64,000 bases of DNA, taken from assembly GCA_028276605.1 (NCBI GenBank), contig JAPYWC010000001.1, forward strand, positions 18,779 to 82,778, read 5' to 3'. Of this stretch, positions 43,082 through 51,969 are shown piece by piece. Positions within the stretch are counted from its first letter, which is position 1. Each line of letters begins with the position of its first letter. The translations under genes and the position numbers were made by a program. The notes beneath the pieces are model-generated. The model searched no databases. It saw nothing but the letters and a program-made list of their open reading frames with translations, and was not told where the DNA came from. This DNA comes from Desulfurococcales archaeon. GTDB lineage: Archaea > Thermoproteota > Thermoprotei_A > Sulfolobales > Ignisphaeraceae.

Positions 43082-43687
43082 TTAAATTAGTTTTCTTGAA
43101 AGTAGTACTCTGTATCCCCTTTTCGCTACCTTTATTTCTACATTCCCAAATACTTCTCGCATAAGTTTCTTAGCTTTTTCGTAACCCTTTCTCATAGCCA
43201 GCTGTAGTGTGCCATTAGGCTTTAGGTGCTGCGGAGCTTCTTTTATTATTCTTTCTACTGTTTTAAATCCTACTATTGGTGGTGGACTACTATATATAGC
43301 GTCAAAGGCGAGCCCCTTTACAGCGTCGTATAGGTCTCCTTGCAATACTATTACTCTAGCAGGATCCAGCCCGTTTCTTAGAACGTTTCTCTTGGCTAGT
43401 CTCACAGCTTCGCTATTGATGTCAACCATGTATACAATTAATTTAGGATTTAGCTTCGCTATTGTTATCCCTATCGCTCCGTATCCGCAACCAATATCAA
43501 GTACTATACCTTCAGATGGTATTTCAGCGTACTCTAGTAACAGCTTTATTCCGGGGTCAATTCTTTTATATGAGAATATGCCTGGCACAACTTCAAATTC
43601 TACAGTAACACCCCTAATAAAATCTGATATAAGGAGGTACTGAGACTCTCTCTTACGTGATTGTTTACGGTGATATTCATTAACCAC
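43082..43687 (-). CDS. RsmC-like class I methyltransferase
   Basis: 201 residues. SAM loop VLDIGCGYGAIGI, acidic MVDINSEA and the NPPY-type motif SPPPIVG (with S for N). This group methylates rRNA guanine N2; the substrate is not proven. Its first bases overlap the cbf5 end by 8. Confidence 0.8.
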   Translation of the reverse strand: MVNEYHRKQSRKRESQYLLISDFIRGVTVEFEVVPGIFSYKRIDPGIKLLLEYAEIPSEGIVLDIGCGYGAIGITIAKLNPKLIVYMVDINSEAVRLAKRNVLRNGLDPARVIVLQGDLYDAVKGLAFDAIYSSPPPIVGFKTVERIIKEAPQHLKPNGTLQLAMRKGYEKAKKLMREVFGNVEIKVAKRGYRVLLSRKLI

Positions 43688-44800
43688 TTTGAGATTCCTT
43701 CTTAGCTTTCTTCCACAGAGGCGGATAAATACCGCGATCCATCACTACACGCTCAATTCTTACAGCTATGCCTTTTGCATTTTTCATAATCTCTTCTGCA
43801 CTCATTTCACTTTTACCCACAGCAACAAGCTCACCCTTTAGAGTAAATATTGCGACCCTATCCCCCTTCTTTATGTCATTCGAGAGAGCAACTATACCTG
43901 GTAAAGCTAATTGTGCACCGTGAGCAATAGCATCAACTGCAGAATCCTTGATTATTACTTTTGGTAGGTTTGCAACAATGTATTCACCAGGTAAGATAAC
44001 TCTGCGCAATAACGTGTCATCACCATAATTTTTCCATAAATACACTGCTTCGCTAACTTCATGTAATGTTACTATGGGTAGACTTTCTCTAATATGTGCA
44101 ACAGCCGTTCTTCGCAATTCCCTCATGTGCGCTTCTACACCAAGTATTAAGCCAATATCGTGACACAGTTTTCTTATGTATGTGCCAGACTCACATCTAA
44201 CCCTAAACAGTACATGTCTGCCTACGATCTCGAGAATCTCTATCTCATAAATTTCTTTAACTCTTAAAGACCTCTTTACAGAGGATCTCAAAGGAGGCTT
44301 TTGATATATCTTACCTACGAACATCTGCATTACTTGACGAAGCTTCTCCACATCTACTTCAGCGTGCAGCTCCATAAGCGCAACATATTCCTTGTAAGAG
44401 TGCATCAGCAATCCTATTATTCTTGTGGTCTTCTCCAGTGCTATTGGAAGTACTCCTGTTACCTTTGGATATCCCCACCCTAACCACCCTAATAAGGTGG
44501 TTAGGGTTCTAGGGTACCCCCATGACCAGCTTTCTTAACATTAAGTATTTTCTTGATCCACGCTACGACTTCGTGACTTGTAGGACCAGGCGGTTTGTCT
44601 AGAGGTATAAATCCGTACTGAATATATACATCAATAGGTCTTTCAAATGGATAAAACCCATATCTAGGATCAGTAGATTCCTCAGACTTAATTAGATACT
44701 CTGGGTTTCGTCCCGCCAACTCATCTAATTTTCTTATGAAATCAAATCCTTTCCTATCTAAGCTCATTAGTAAAGCCCTAGTACTTAATTCTAGTTCCAC
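43680..44800 (-). CDS. cbf5: H/ACA pseudouridine synthase Cbf5 (two exons; intron 44471-44508)
   Basis: Catalytic subunit of H/ACA RNPs and archaeal tRNA Psi55 activity. Exon 1 runs 44800-44509 (GTG start) and exon 2 44470-43680. Without splicing, the frame stops just after GGTLEP. Joining CTAG to ATCC gives [13 protein letters not shown], restoring the catalytic aspartate of the TruB/Cbf5 family at residue 98; the codon is split after its first base. The spliced protein is 360 aa, normal for Cbf5, with LMHSYKEY and the C-terminal PUA domain ([36 protein letters not shown]). An annotation as two short genes would miss this. Confidence 0.93.
44471..44508 (-). other. 38-nt bulge-helix-bulge intron in cbf5
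   Basis: Read on the minus strand the intron begins AACCCTAACC and ends GGGGAT. ACCCTAACCACC and GGTGGTTAGGGT form a perfect 12-bp inner helix with a 6-7 base loop. CCCT (exon 1) pairs with GGGG (intron 3' part; one G-U pair) as the 4-bp central helix. The flanking 3-nt bulges are AG|A and AT|A, each cut after the second base. This is the substrate form of the archaeal tRNA splicing endonuclease. The outer helix is irregular. cbf5 introns at this kind of site are known in crenarchaea. Confidence 0.85.
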
Positions 44801-44847
44801 AAATTAAGTATTATGTTGAATATTCAAAACAAGATGATGCATCAACC

Positions 44848-45159
44848 TTATCGTTTAACAAGTAATGTCGGTGTTAGCTTTACCTTTACTCTTTCCTTCA
44901 TAAACTCAGTTAATCCTGCTTGCTCTATTGCTTTCAAAACCTCTTCATCTGAAGCACCTTTTGGGATCTCAATTTTTTTATCCAATACCTCTAGGTGATT
45001 AATATTACATCTCCTTCTCTTCACGCCAGTTAGGCTTTTAGGACCCGTTATCAACACAAAATTTTCATCTATGATATCTACTATTACACACTTTCGACCT
45101 GCTTCTCTACCAGCGATTTTTACACATATTCTTCCAACTTCTATTGCAGGCACAGGCAT
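44848..45159 (-). CDS. rpl14e: 50S ribosomal protein eL14
   Basis: 103 residues from ATG 45159 (AAAGGTG upstream). KOW-like [19 protein letters not shown] and [16 protein letters not shown]. In crenarchaea rpl14e and cbf5 usually sit after cmk; here both are inverted relative to it. Confidence 0.95.
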   Translation of the reverse strand: MPVPAIEVGRICVKIAGREAGRKCVIVDIIDENFVLITGPKSLTGVKRRRCNINHLEVLDKKIEIPKGASDEEVLKAIEQAGLTEFMKERVKVKLTPTLLVKR

Positions 45160-45271
45160 CACCTTTCTCTTTTGTAAATACTTATTAAAAATGGATTGGG
45201 TTTTTAAGCTAATGTACCACCGTCTTATTTATTAACGCGAATGAATCACTTAGATGTGGGAGAGCAGTGCA

Positions 45272-45547
45272 ATGGTTCGGGTCAAGGTAAAACTATTTTC
45301 ATTATATAGAGATTTGTTTAAATCTTCAGAGCTCGAACTTGAGATAGGTGGCGAGGAGATCAAGGTTGGCGATGTAATAAAGACTTTAACATCACTTAAC
45401 ACAAGGTTTGAACAGGTTCTTAAACGTTTTCCTCCAGTGATACTAGTTAGGGGTCTCCCAGTAAAGGAAGAGGATAAAGTTAAGGATGGTGACGAGATCG
45501 TGTTTTTACCTCCAGCTTCTGGCGGTTTAATGCATAAATTAGGCTAG
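45272..45547 (+). CDS. MoaD/ThiS/SAMP-type ubiquitin-like protein with a tail beyond Gly-Gly
   Basis: 91 residues from ATG 45272, beta-grasp fold. The C-terminus reads FLPPASGG as in MoaD, the sulfur carrier of molybdopterin/tungstopterin synthesis, but six more residues (LMHKLG) follow. Activation needs a terminal Gly-Gly, so either a protease removes the tail or the protein does not act as a carrier. A tungsten enzyme (gor) is at the end of the window. Confidence 0.8.
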   Translation: MVRVKVKLFSLYRDLFKSSELELEIGGEEIKVGDVIKTLTSLNTRFEQVLKRFPPVILVRGLPVKEEDKVKDGDEIVFLPPASGGLMHKLG

Positions 45548-45584
45548 GAATAGTTAAATTTTAAATTTTAATGAAATATATTTG

Positions 45585-45633
45585 GTGATGAAATGTAGCA
45601 AATCTGATGAGATGATGTGGGGCTCTAACCTGA
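45585..45633 (+). ncRNA. Box C/D guide RNA, antisense to the end of the HIT gene
   Basis: C GTGATGA (45585-45591), 12-nt guide AATGTAGCAAAT, D' CTGA (45604-45607), spacer TGAG, C' ATGATGT (45612-45618), 11-nt guide GGGGCTCTAAC, D CTGA (45630-45633). Box order and spacing are canonical. Its last 9 bases are antisense to the 3' end of the HIT gene. The D guide is complementary to GUUAGAGCCCC, which resembles a tRNA D-arm (GUUAGAGC). TTTTAAATTTTAATG upstream is AT-rich and promoter-like. Confidence 0.8.
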
Positions 45634-46137
45634 TTTTATTTTCTCAATGCAATACCTAATCTTTATCCAGCTATTATGAAGATCTTCAGGAATCACTTTA
45701 ACTCCAGCAACAATAGGCATGAAATTGGTATCGCCATTCCACCGAGGAACTATGTGTACATGCAGGTGTGATTCTATGCCTGCTCCAGCTGCTCGACCTA
45801 TATTTATACCTATATTGATACCATCAGGCTTGTAGCATTCCCTAATAGCCTTAACTATTAAGGTTATAGTTTTTGATAAATCTAGAAGCTCTTCATCAGA
45901 TAAAAGCTCTATTGATGGTACATGTCTTATGGGGGCAACCATTACATGCCCACTATTGTAGGGATACTTATTAAGCATAGCAATACTATAACGAGATCTA
46001 TAAACAACAAATTGATTTTCATCACTATCTTTAACAGCTTTACAGAAGATGCACTCTTCAATATGAGGATTCTTTAAATATGACTCTCTCCAAGGAGCCC
46101 ACAACACCTTCATAGACATAGCACCGGTATTTACCAT
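45625..46137 (-). CDS. HIT family nucleotide hydrolase
   Basis: 170 residues or 162 from the third Met (MKVLWAPWR). Catalytic triad region HLHVHIVPRW (HxHxHxx), plus GHVMVAPIRH and the CxxC-like CIFCKA. Hydrolyses dinucleoside polyphosphates or AMP adducts. The 3' end is overlapped by the antisense C/D RNA. Confidence 0.9.
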   Translation of the reverse strand: MVNTGAMSMKVLWAPWRESYLKNPHIEECIFCKAVKDSDENQFVVYRSRYSIAMLNKYPYNSGHVMVAPIRHVPSIELLSDEELLDLSKTITLIVKAIRECYKPDGINIGINIGRAAGAGIESHLHVHIVPRWNGDTNFMPIVAGVKVIPEDLHNSWIKIRYCIEKIKSG

Positions 46138-46228
46138 TCTACTTTTTGTCTGTATTTTTCACTCCTTATGCCTTAATCTAAATCTCTATCAACACATTAA
46201 ATACCTTATTTGCTTTATTGCTCTCAGC

Positions 46229-47020
46229 TCAAATGCTATAAGACATGAACATCATGTATATAGCTATGTATACAAATAAGGCTATAGAAAAAAATGTTAT
46301 CATTGGAAGACCCCACGAAGCAATTATTACCATATCTTTGGGAAGGGTCTGTAACTTCTTTTTCCACTCTTCATCATCCTCATAAATGTTAAAAGAAAAC
46401 CTATCAATAAGTCCTGGTATGTATATGGGATAATAAAACTTCTTATTCATATAATCTTCAATAGTCATAACTCTATAAAGTAACAATATAAATATTTTCT
46501 TTATCCTAGGAAGTTTTAATAACGATATGTACCTTACATTGCTTACAAAATTAAGTATCATTAGCAATACCAGTGTAAGTGAATGAATAATTAATATGTG
46601 GAAAAGTGGTGGAAGGACAAAGAATAGATAAGCTATTTTGCTAAGATAAGTATAGGCATTAATATAAGGTAAAAATCTATTGAAAGGATAAAGAACATAA
46701 AACGTTAGTACAGCAAAGAAGTCTGCTCCACCCATCAATTTTAAGACGAAAACAATTATTCCCACGATTATCACAATTAACGTGGATAATAGTATCTGCA
46801 GAATTATGAGATTTATTATTTGGTTAAGAGCACTTGCATATGCTACATAATAAGTAATATCTGTTGCGAAACCCAACAATATGGGTGGTATCCACAATTT
46901 TACAGGGATTTCTCTATACCTCCAATCTAAAAATGCTGCAATGGCAAATACTACTACTGCTACTACTGCGTTAGTAATCTCTATTAGTCGTAAAATATTA
47001 CAGCACATTAGTGCACACAT
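46229..47020 (-). CDS. Prepilin peptidase (class III signal peptidase, A24 family)
   Basis: 263-residue membrane protein. Catalytic Asp pair: D32 in the N-terminal FLDWRYREIP and D100 in MGGADFFAVL (GxGD-type). It has about six membrane helices plus an extended cytoplasmic part (residues about 160-230). It cleaves archaellin and pilin precursors (PibD/FlaK type). No pilin lies beside it; a matching ATPase is at 9211. Confidence 0.8.
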   Translation of the reverse strand: MCALMCCNILRLIEITNAVVAVVVFAIAAFLDWRYREIPVKLWIPPILLGFATDITYYVAYASALNQIINLIILQILLSTLIVIIVGIIVFVLKLMGGADFFAVLTFYVLYPFNRFLPYINAYTYLSKIAYLFFVLPPLFHILIIHSLTLVLLMILNFVSNVRYISLLKLPRIKKIFILLLYRVMTIEDYMNKKFYYPIYIPGLIDRFSFNIYEDDEEWKKKLQTLPKDMVIIASWGLPMITFFSIALFVYIAIYMMFMSYSI

Positions 47021-47078
47021 AATTTTAAGTATTGTGAGAGATTGAGACAGACTTTATAATGTAATGCCTTGCATTATG

Positions 47079-48035
47079 TTACTCAGGATCCCTTATTCCG
47101 ACGTCAGTAATTACGAAAACTGCCTCGCTTTCTGGTAGGTGTGGCGCATCAACAATTCTGGCAATTCTCCTATTACCTCTACTCTTCTTCAGTTGTACTC
47201 TTATGCCTGGCGCATGGTGTAAGACATGTCCTCCTATAGGCATTGTTGGGTCGCCGTAAAATACGTCAGGTCTTGCCATAACCTGATTGGTTATTACAAC
47301 AGCTACATTATAAAGCTCTGCTAATGACATTAGTTGATGGAGGTGTCTGTTCAGCTTCTGCTGTCGTGCTGCTAAGTTCTCTCTACCAGGATACTCAGCT
47401 CTAAAGTGTCCTGTTACTGAGTCCACTATGATAAGTCCTATATTCTCTTTTGGTATAAGATCTTTAAGTTCTTCAACAACAGCCATCTGATGATCGCTGT
47501 TTATAGCTCTAACGTAAAATATGTTCTCCATGACCTTGTCTGGATCAAGCCCTACGCCTCTAGCCATCGCTTCAATTCTTTCCCATCTAAAAGTTCCTTC
47601 AGTATCTATATACACAGCCTTTTTGCCCAAACCTCCTTTCTCTGGAGGTAGCTGAACGTTTACTGCAAGCTGATGGCAAATCTGTGTTTTTCCAGTACCA
47701 AACTCTCCAAAGAACTCTGTCACAGTTTTAACCTCTACTCCTCCTCCAAGCAAACTATCTAAATTCCTACTTCCTGTTGTTATCTTTGGCAAGCTGGCTC
47801 TCTCTTTCTTCAGCTCTAATGCTGTCTTAAATCCTAAGCCAAGTGCAGCTCTTGCTTGTGCTACAAGCTTCTGAAGTGTTGGGAGAGGAATCGCTAAGTT
47901 CTGGCTAAGTTCATAAGGATTTGCCGCCGCCAATGCTTCAATTGTTGTTATGCCTACCTCTTGCAATTTCTTAAGTATTGTAGACGAAATACCCAAGTCC
48001 TCTAAGCTCTTGATTTTCTTCTCTTGCGCACTCAT
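47079..48035 (-). CDS. radA: DNA recombinase RadA
   Basis: 318 residues from ATG 48035 ([15 protein letters not shown]); an upstream TTG is less likely. N-terminal HhH ([20 protein letters not shown]), Walker A GEFGTGKT, Walker B LIIVDSV, and the L2 region with [12 protein letters not shown]. There is no intein. The start is set by GGTGAAACTA before the ATG. Confidence 0.97.
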   Translation of the reverse strand: MSAQEKKIKSLEDLGISSTILKKLQEVGITTIEALAAANPYELSQNLAIPLPTLQKLVAQARAALGLGFKTALELKKERASLPKITTGSRNLDSLLGGGVEVKTVTEFFGEFGTGKTQICHQLAVNVQLPPEKGGLGKKAVYIDTEGTFRWERIEAMARGVGLDPDKVMENIFYVRAINSDHQMAVVEELKDLIPKENIGLIIVDSVTGHFRAEYPGRENLAARQQKLNRHLHQLMSLAELYNVAVVITNQVMARPDVFYGDPTMPIGGHVLHHAPGIRVQLKKSRGNRRIARIVDAPHLPESEAVFVITDVGIRDPE

Positions 48036-48284
48036 TAGTTTCACCCACTTACTGCCATAATACACTTTGCTCTCTAAAAGTTAATATATCGTTGTACTGC
48101 TTACCGAAACTTTCGCTTATAGCAATACTATGACAAGTTCTATCAAAATCTTTTGGTGTAAAGCGTTTAACTACTTCCTAAGCTTAACTAAGTAGCTTTA
48201 TGGTTTTAAGGAAAAGAGTTATTTTGTGTGCAGAACAAAGTAAAGGTATGAAATGTGGTAGAGTAGTTGATGGTGAGCTAGTTA

Positions 48285-50147
48285 ATGAGGCTTCTCTTAA
48301 TTCACGCGAATGAGTTTTGGTATAAGGTACGGGAAAAGGCTATCAATGTAGCAGACGAAATTACTGCTGACAATGCTGAGAGATCTTTTAAAAATGTTCT
48401 TGTTGTTTTTACAACAGTTGAAGAAGCAGATGAGCAAAACGTTGATGAAGTGGTGAAAAACGCTGTTGATGAAGTAGTGCAAGTATTCAGGAATGTGAAT
48501 GCTAAATACGTTCTTATTTATCCATATGCGCACCTTTCTTCATCATTGGCGCATCCTAAAGCAGCAATGGAGATTCTTGAGAGGTTTAGGCAGGAGCTTG
48601 CTAAAGTATTAGGCGAGAACAACGTTTATAGAGCTCCTTTTGGATGGTATAAAGAATTCAAGCTTCACTGCTTTGGGCATCCATTAAGCGAGTTATCTAA
48701 GCAAATTACAGCTACAGGTAAGGCAAGAAGCAGAATTATTGAAAAGAAATACTTCATACTGACGCCTGATGGCAAACTTGTGAAACCAGAAGAATACAAT
48801 TATACTGATGAAGAGTTTAGAATTCTTGTAGAGAAAGAGGTGTTTAAGAAGGAGCTTGAAGGAGGGCAGGGCAGAGTTTACCAATATTTAAGAAAATTTG
48901 GGTTTGAATGGGAAGAGCTATCAGATAAAGGACACATGAGGTATGAGCCTCACGCTACAGTAATGCTGGAAGCTGTTGCACAGTATTCGTGGCGTGTCGC
49001 AAACTCGCTTGGCATTCCTGTATTTAGAGTGAGAGGCACCAATATGTTTAACCTTAAAGCGGAGCCCATAATGCGTCATGCCGAGCTCTTTGGGGAAAGA
49101 ATGTATGAGATTAGAATGGATGAGGATAGGTTCATATTACGCTTTGCAGCATGTTATCAGCAGTTTGCAATACTTAAGGATTGGGTTCTAAGTTATAAAG
49201 ATTTACCGCTTGGAATGTTTGAAGTTGCAGATAGTTATAGATATGAGCAGAGCGGCGAACTTGTATTGGGGTTCAGGTTAAGAAAATTCTTTATGCCAGA
49301 TCTTCACATACTCACTAAAGATTTGGAAGAGGCAAAAAAGATTGCTTTGAAAGTAAGGGAGAAGATTATTGAAGAAGCAAAGAAAGTAGGACGCGAATAC
49401 CTAGCAATATATAATGTAACTGAGGACTTCTTGAACACGCACTTTGACTATATAGTGGAGCTCGTAAAACATGAAGGCAGACCAGTCCTACTAACAGTTT
49501 ACCCTGCAGGGGTATACTACTGGGTGATAAATGTGGAGTACATTATAATTGACGAGCTCAAAAGGCCAAGAGAAATTGCAACATGGCAAATTGATGTAGG
49601 TAATGCGATGAGGTTTGGGATAAAGTATGTTGATGAAAACGGCTCTGAAAAATATCCTGTGATAATACATGCAGCAATTATAGGCTCTATTGAGAGATAC
49701 ATATACATGGTTTTCGATACAATAGCGCAGAACGAGAAAAAAGGCATTCCGCCGTCGTTACCTCTATGGCTTTCGCCAATACAAGTTAGGATTATTCCAG
49801 TGTCTCCAGAATACTTAGACTACGCTTTGAAAATTGCCCAAATATTAATTGAGAAAGGTTTTAGGGTAGATGTCGATGATCGTAATGAGGGTTTAGGTAA
49901 AAAGATTAGGGATGCAGGTATAGAGTGGATACCATACGTAGTTGTTGTTGGCGAACGTGAAGTTAAAACAAACACAATTAATGTGAGGATTCGAAGGGAA
50001 GGAGTGCAGAAATCTATGACCATAAACGAGTTTATAGAACTCTTAGAGAAAGAAATGCAGGGATATCCAAAGGTCGACTCAGCACTACCACTACTTGTGA
50101 GCAAGAGACCTGCATTACCATATCTTCGTCAATTAACAGAATCTTAA
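48285..50147 (+). CDS. thrS: Threonyl-tRNA synthetase, archaeal type
   Basis: 620 residues. N-terminal archaeal editing domain (about 1-140), catalytic core with motif 2 RFAACYQQFAILKD and FEVADSYRYEQSGEL, and a C-terminal anticodon domain (QVRIIPVSPEYLDYALKIA). It is the full-length archaeal form, so not the split crenarchaeal pair of catalytic and editing proteins. The C/D RNA follows 18 bases after its stop. Confidence 0.95.
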   Translation: MRLLLIHANEFWYKVREKAINVADEITADNAERSFKNVLVVFTTVEEADEQNVDEVVKNAVDEVVQVFRNVNAKYVLIYPYAHLSSSLAHPKAAMEILERFRQELAKVLGENNVYRAPFGWYKEFKLHCFGHPLSELSKQITATGKARSRIIEKKYFILTPDGKLVKPEEYNYTDEEFRILVEKEVFKKELEGGQGRVYQYLRKFGFEWEELSDKGHMRYEPHATVMLEAVAQYSWRVANSLGIPVFRVRGTNMFNLKAEPIMRHAELFGERMYEIRMDEDRFILRFAACYQQFAILKDWVLSYKDLPLGMFEVADSYRYEQSGELVLGFRLRKFFMPDLHILTKDLEEAKKIALKVREKIIEEAKKVGREYLAIYNVTEDFLNTHFDYIVELVKHEGRPVLLTVYPAGVYYWVINVEYIIIDELKRPREIATWQIDVGNAMRFGIKYVDENGSEKYPVIIHAAIIGSIERYIYMVFDTIAQNEKKGIPPSLPLWLSPIQVRIIPVSPEYLDYALKIAQILIEKGFRVDVDDRNEGLGKKIRDAGIEWIPYVVVVGEREVKTNTINVRIRREGVQKSMTINEFIELLEKEMQGYPKVDSALPLLVSKRPALPYLRQLTES

Positions 50148-50165
50148 CAAATTCAGGGCCCTAAG

Positions 50166-50216
50166 GTGATGATCTGTCGCCTACCCTGATCTTATGATGA
50201 TATGAACCTCCTCTGA
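50166..50216 (+). ncRNA. Box C/D guide RNA between thrS and mvk
   Basis: C GTGATGA (50166-50172), 13-nt guide TCTGTCGCCTACC, D' CTGA (50186-50189), spacer TCTT, C' ATGATGA (50194-50200), 12-nt guide TATGAACCTCCT, D CTGA (50213-50216). CCTAAG just upstream and CTTATAGG just downstream can form an imperfect terminal stem. All boxes match the consensus. It fills most of the 89-base gap, so it may be cut from the thrS-mvk transcript. Confidence 0.88.
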
Positions 50217-50236
50217 TCTTATAGGTGTAAGAGGCG

Positions 50237-51250
50237 ATGATCGTCGTTAAGGTCCCTTTAAAGATAACGCTTTTCGGAGAGTATGCTGTGGTATTCAAGA
50301 AGCCCGCTATTGCAGCAACATTGCCTGTGTACATGTTGTCCAAAGTTGTACCCAATAATGATGGAATATTGTATATAAAGTCCTCAACCCTTTTAGGAAA
50401 GCTCCATATGATATCAATAGATAGAACAGCATTAAAAGTTGTCGATAGTTATGTGGAGGAGGCAGAGGTTTTAAAGTTTCTACGATACGTATTGAAAGCA
50501 TTAGAGCTATGCGAAGAGGAGATTAGGCCGGGCTCTAGGAAAGGGTTCTACATAGAGATGGAAAGCCCTGTTCCAGCAGGCGTAGGTTTGGGTACTTCGG
50601 CAGCAGTATCTGTAGCCACAGTATCGGCATGTCTGGCAACGTACATTGGTGGTACAGAAGTTGACAGGAACCTTATAGCAAGAATTGCTTGGAAAACGGA
50701 ACAGGAGGTTCAAGGGGCTGCAAGCCCTATGGACACGTACACAATAACATTTGGTGGTCTTAGATACATAGAACCTTCAGTTCCTTTTGCTGAGGAAATC
50801 AAAACACAGCAAAAACTTCCAGTTCTAGTAGGGTATGTGCCAAAGAAAGCTACAACAGCTGAGCTAGTAAATGATGTTAAAAGGAAGGGGGCAATAGTTC
50901 CTGAAGTATTTAATGCTATTATAGATACCATAGGGCTCATAGTAAATAATGCAAAGCAAGCAATATTAAAAAATGATTTAGAGATGCTTGGCATCTTAAT
51001 GAATATGAATCATGGGCTTCTTGAAGCACTAAATGTTGTTTCGGTTGAGCACAGTCTGATTGTTAAAGCACTTAGGGCTGTAGGCGCATTAGGCGCAAAA
51101 ACCTCTGGTGCTGGTGGGGGTGGTGCTTTTGTGGCTCTGGCAAGGAGTCATTCTGAGATACCAATGCTGAGCAAAGTCGCAGAGGCTTTTAATGCAAAAA
51201 TAATCGCATCTGAAATAGGATCTTCAGGTGTAATGATAGCAATCAGCTGA
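50237..51250 (+). CDS. mvk: Mevalonate kinase
   Basis: 337-residue GHMP kinase of isoprenoid synthesis. N-terminal VPLKITLFGEYAVVFKKPAIA, the PVPAGVGLGTSAAV ATP loop and TSGAGGGGAFVAL. It feeds the ether-lipid genes at 56.2-58.5 kb. GGTG lies about 9 bases before the ATG, within the 3' flank of the C/D RNA. Confidence 0.93.
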   Translation: MIVVKVPLKITLFGEYAVVFKKPAIAATLPVYMLSKVVPNNDGILYIKSSTLLGKLHMISIDRTALKVVDSYVEEAEVLKFLRYVLKALELCEEEIRPGSRKGFYIEMESPVPAGVGLGTSAAVSVATVSACLATYIGGTEVDRNLIARIAWKTEQEVQGAASPMDTYTITFGGLRYIEPSVPFAEEIKTQQKLPVLVGYVPKKATTAELVNDVKRKGAIVPEVFNAIIDTIGLIVNNAKQAILKNDLEMLGILMNMNHGLLEALNVVSVEHSLIVKALRAVGALGAKTSGAGGGGAFVALARSHSEIPMLSKVAEAFNAKIIASEIGSSGVMIAIS

Positions 51251-51251
51251 A

Positions 51252-51962
51252 GTGATTAAAATAATGTCCTACATTCTGTTATCGGATGCTATAGAGCATC
51301 TATTTAAATTCAGGAAGCTGGAGCAGCTTATTTTAAATACGTTAAAGCCTCGCGATAAGCAGGCGTTAGTCAAGATTGTAGAGGAAGGGATAAAGAGAGG
51401 GTGCTTAAGGATTGAAGGAACAGAAATCATACTTCAAGATCCTGTAGAATTACTAATACTTTTAGAAGAAATGCTTATACAGGTGAATTATGAACAGCTT
51501 GCGAGGTATATAGAGTGGAGCTCTTTTGAGAAATACATTGCAGAAAAATTAAGGCTGATTGGTCTAGACTATGCATCAGGATACAAACATGATAGAATTT
51601 CAAAGTTTCAAATAGATGTACTAGCTCTAGATTCTGTACGAAAAATAGGTTTTGTTATTGAGTGCAAGCACTGGAAAAGAAGTATAAAGGAATCACAGCT
51701 ATACCAGATTGTGATGGAGCACCTACAAAGAGTTGAAAAACTTCTAAAAAACTGCGAATGGGTAGCTTCAAGCATTCCACTTCTTCGTAAGGTTAAGTAC
51801 ATAGTTCCGGTAATTTTGACGCTTTATGAACCAGAGGTCAAAATTGTTATGAATGTTCCCATAATCTCCCTAAGAACCTTTACAGAGTTTTTCTCAAACA
51901 TTGATGTATATTTAGACCTTTTAAATGCTATGAAGTATGAAAACAGATGCTTTAGTGAATGA
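51252..51962 (+). CDS. PD-(D/E)xK nuclease-like protein
   Basis: About 236 residues. KFQIDVLALDS and then GFVIECKHWKR give the D-x(n)-ExK core of Mrr/Holliday-like restriction-fold nucleases. The N-terminal half is helical. No methyltransferase or partner is near. It starts 1 base after mvk (GTG 51252, or ATG 51264). The role is unknown; repair or defence are both possible. Confidence 0.6.
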   Translation: MIKIMSYILLSDAIEHLFKFRKLEQLILNTLKPRDKQALVKIVEEGIKRGCLRIEGTEIILQDPVELLILLEEMLIQVNYEQLARYIEWSSFEKYIAEKLRLIGLDYASGYKHDRISKFQIDVLALDSVRKIGFVIECKHWKRSIKESQLYQIVMEHLQRVEKLLKNCEWVASSIPLLRKVKYIVPVILTLYEPEVKIVMNVPIISLRTFTEFFSNIDVYLDLLNAMKYENRCFSE

Positions 51963-51969
51963 GAAGGTA

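Noticed and set aside
44501..44800. A separate 99-aa TruB N-terminal gene and a catalytic Asp-to-Glu change (GGTLEP)
   Set aside because: The Glu and the stop are read from intron sequence. Splicing restores GGTLDP and joins it to the next frame.
47079..48035. Possible intein in radA (and in rtcB, 28533-29975)
   Set aside because: Both proteins are continuous and of normal length, with their motifs uninterrupted.
48285..50147. ThrRS as an editing-only or catalytic-only crenarchaeal form
   Set aside because: Length and motifs show editing, catalytic and anticodon parts together. RFAAC instead of KPMNC is the normal archaeal variant.
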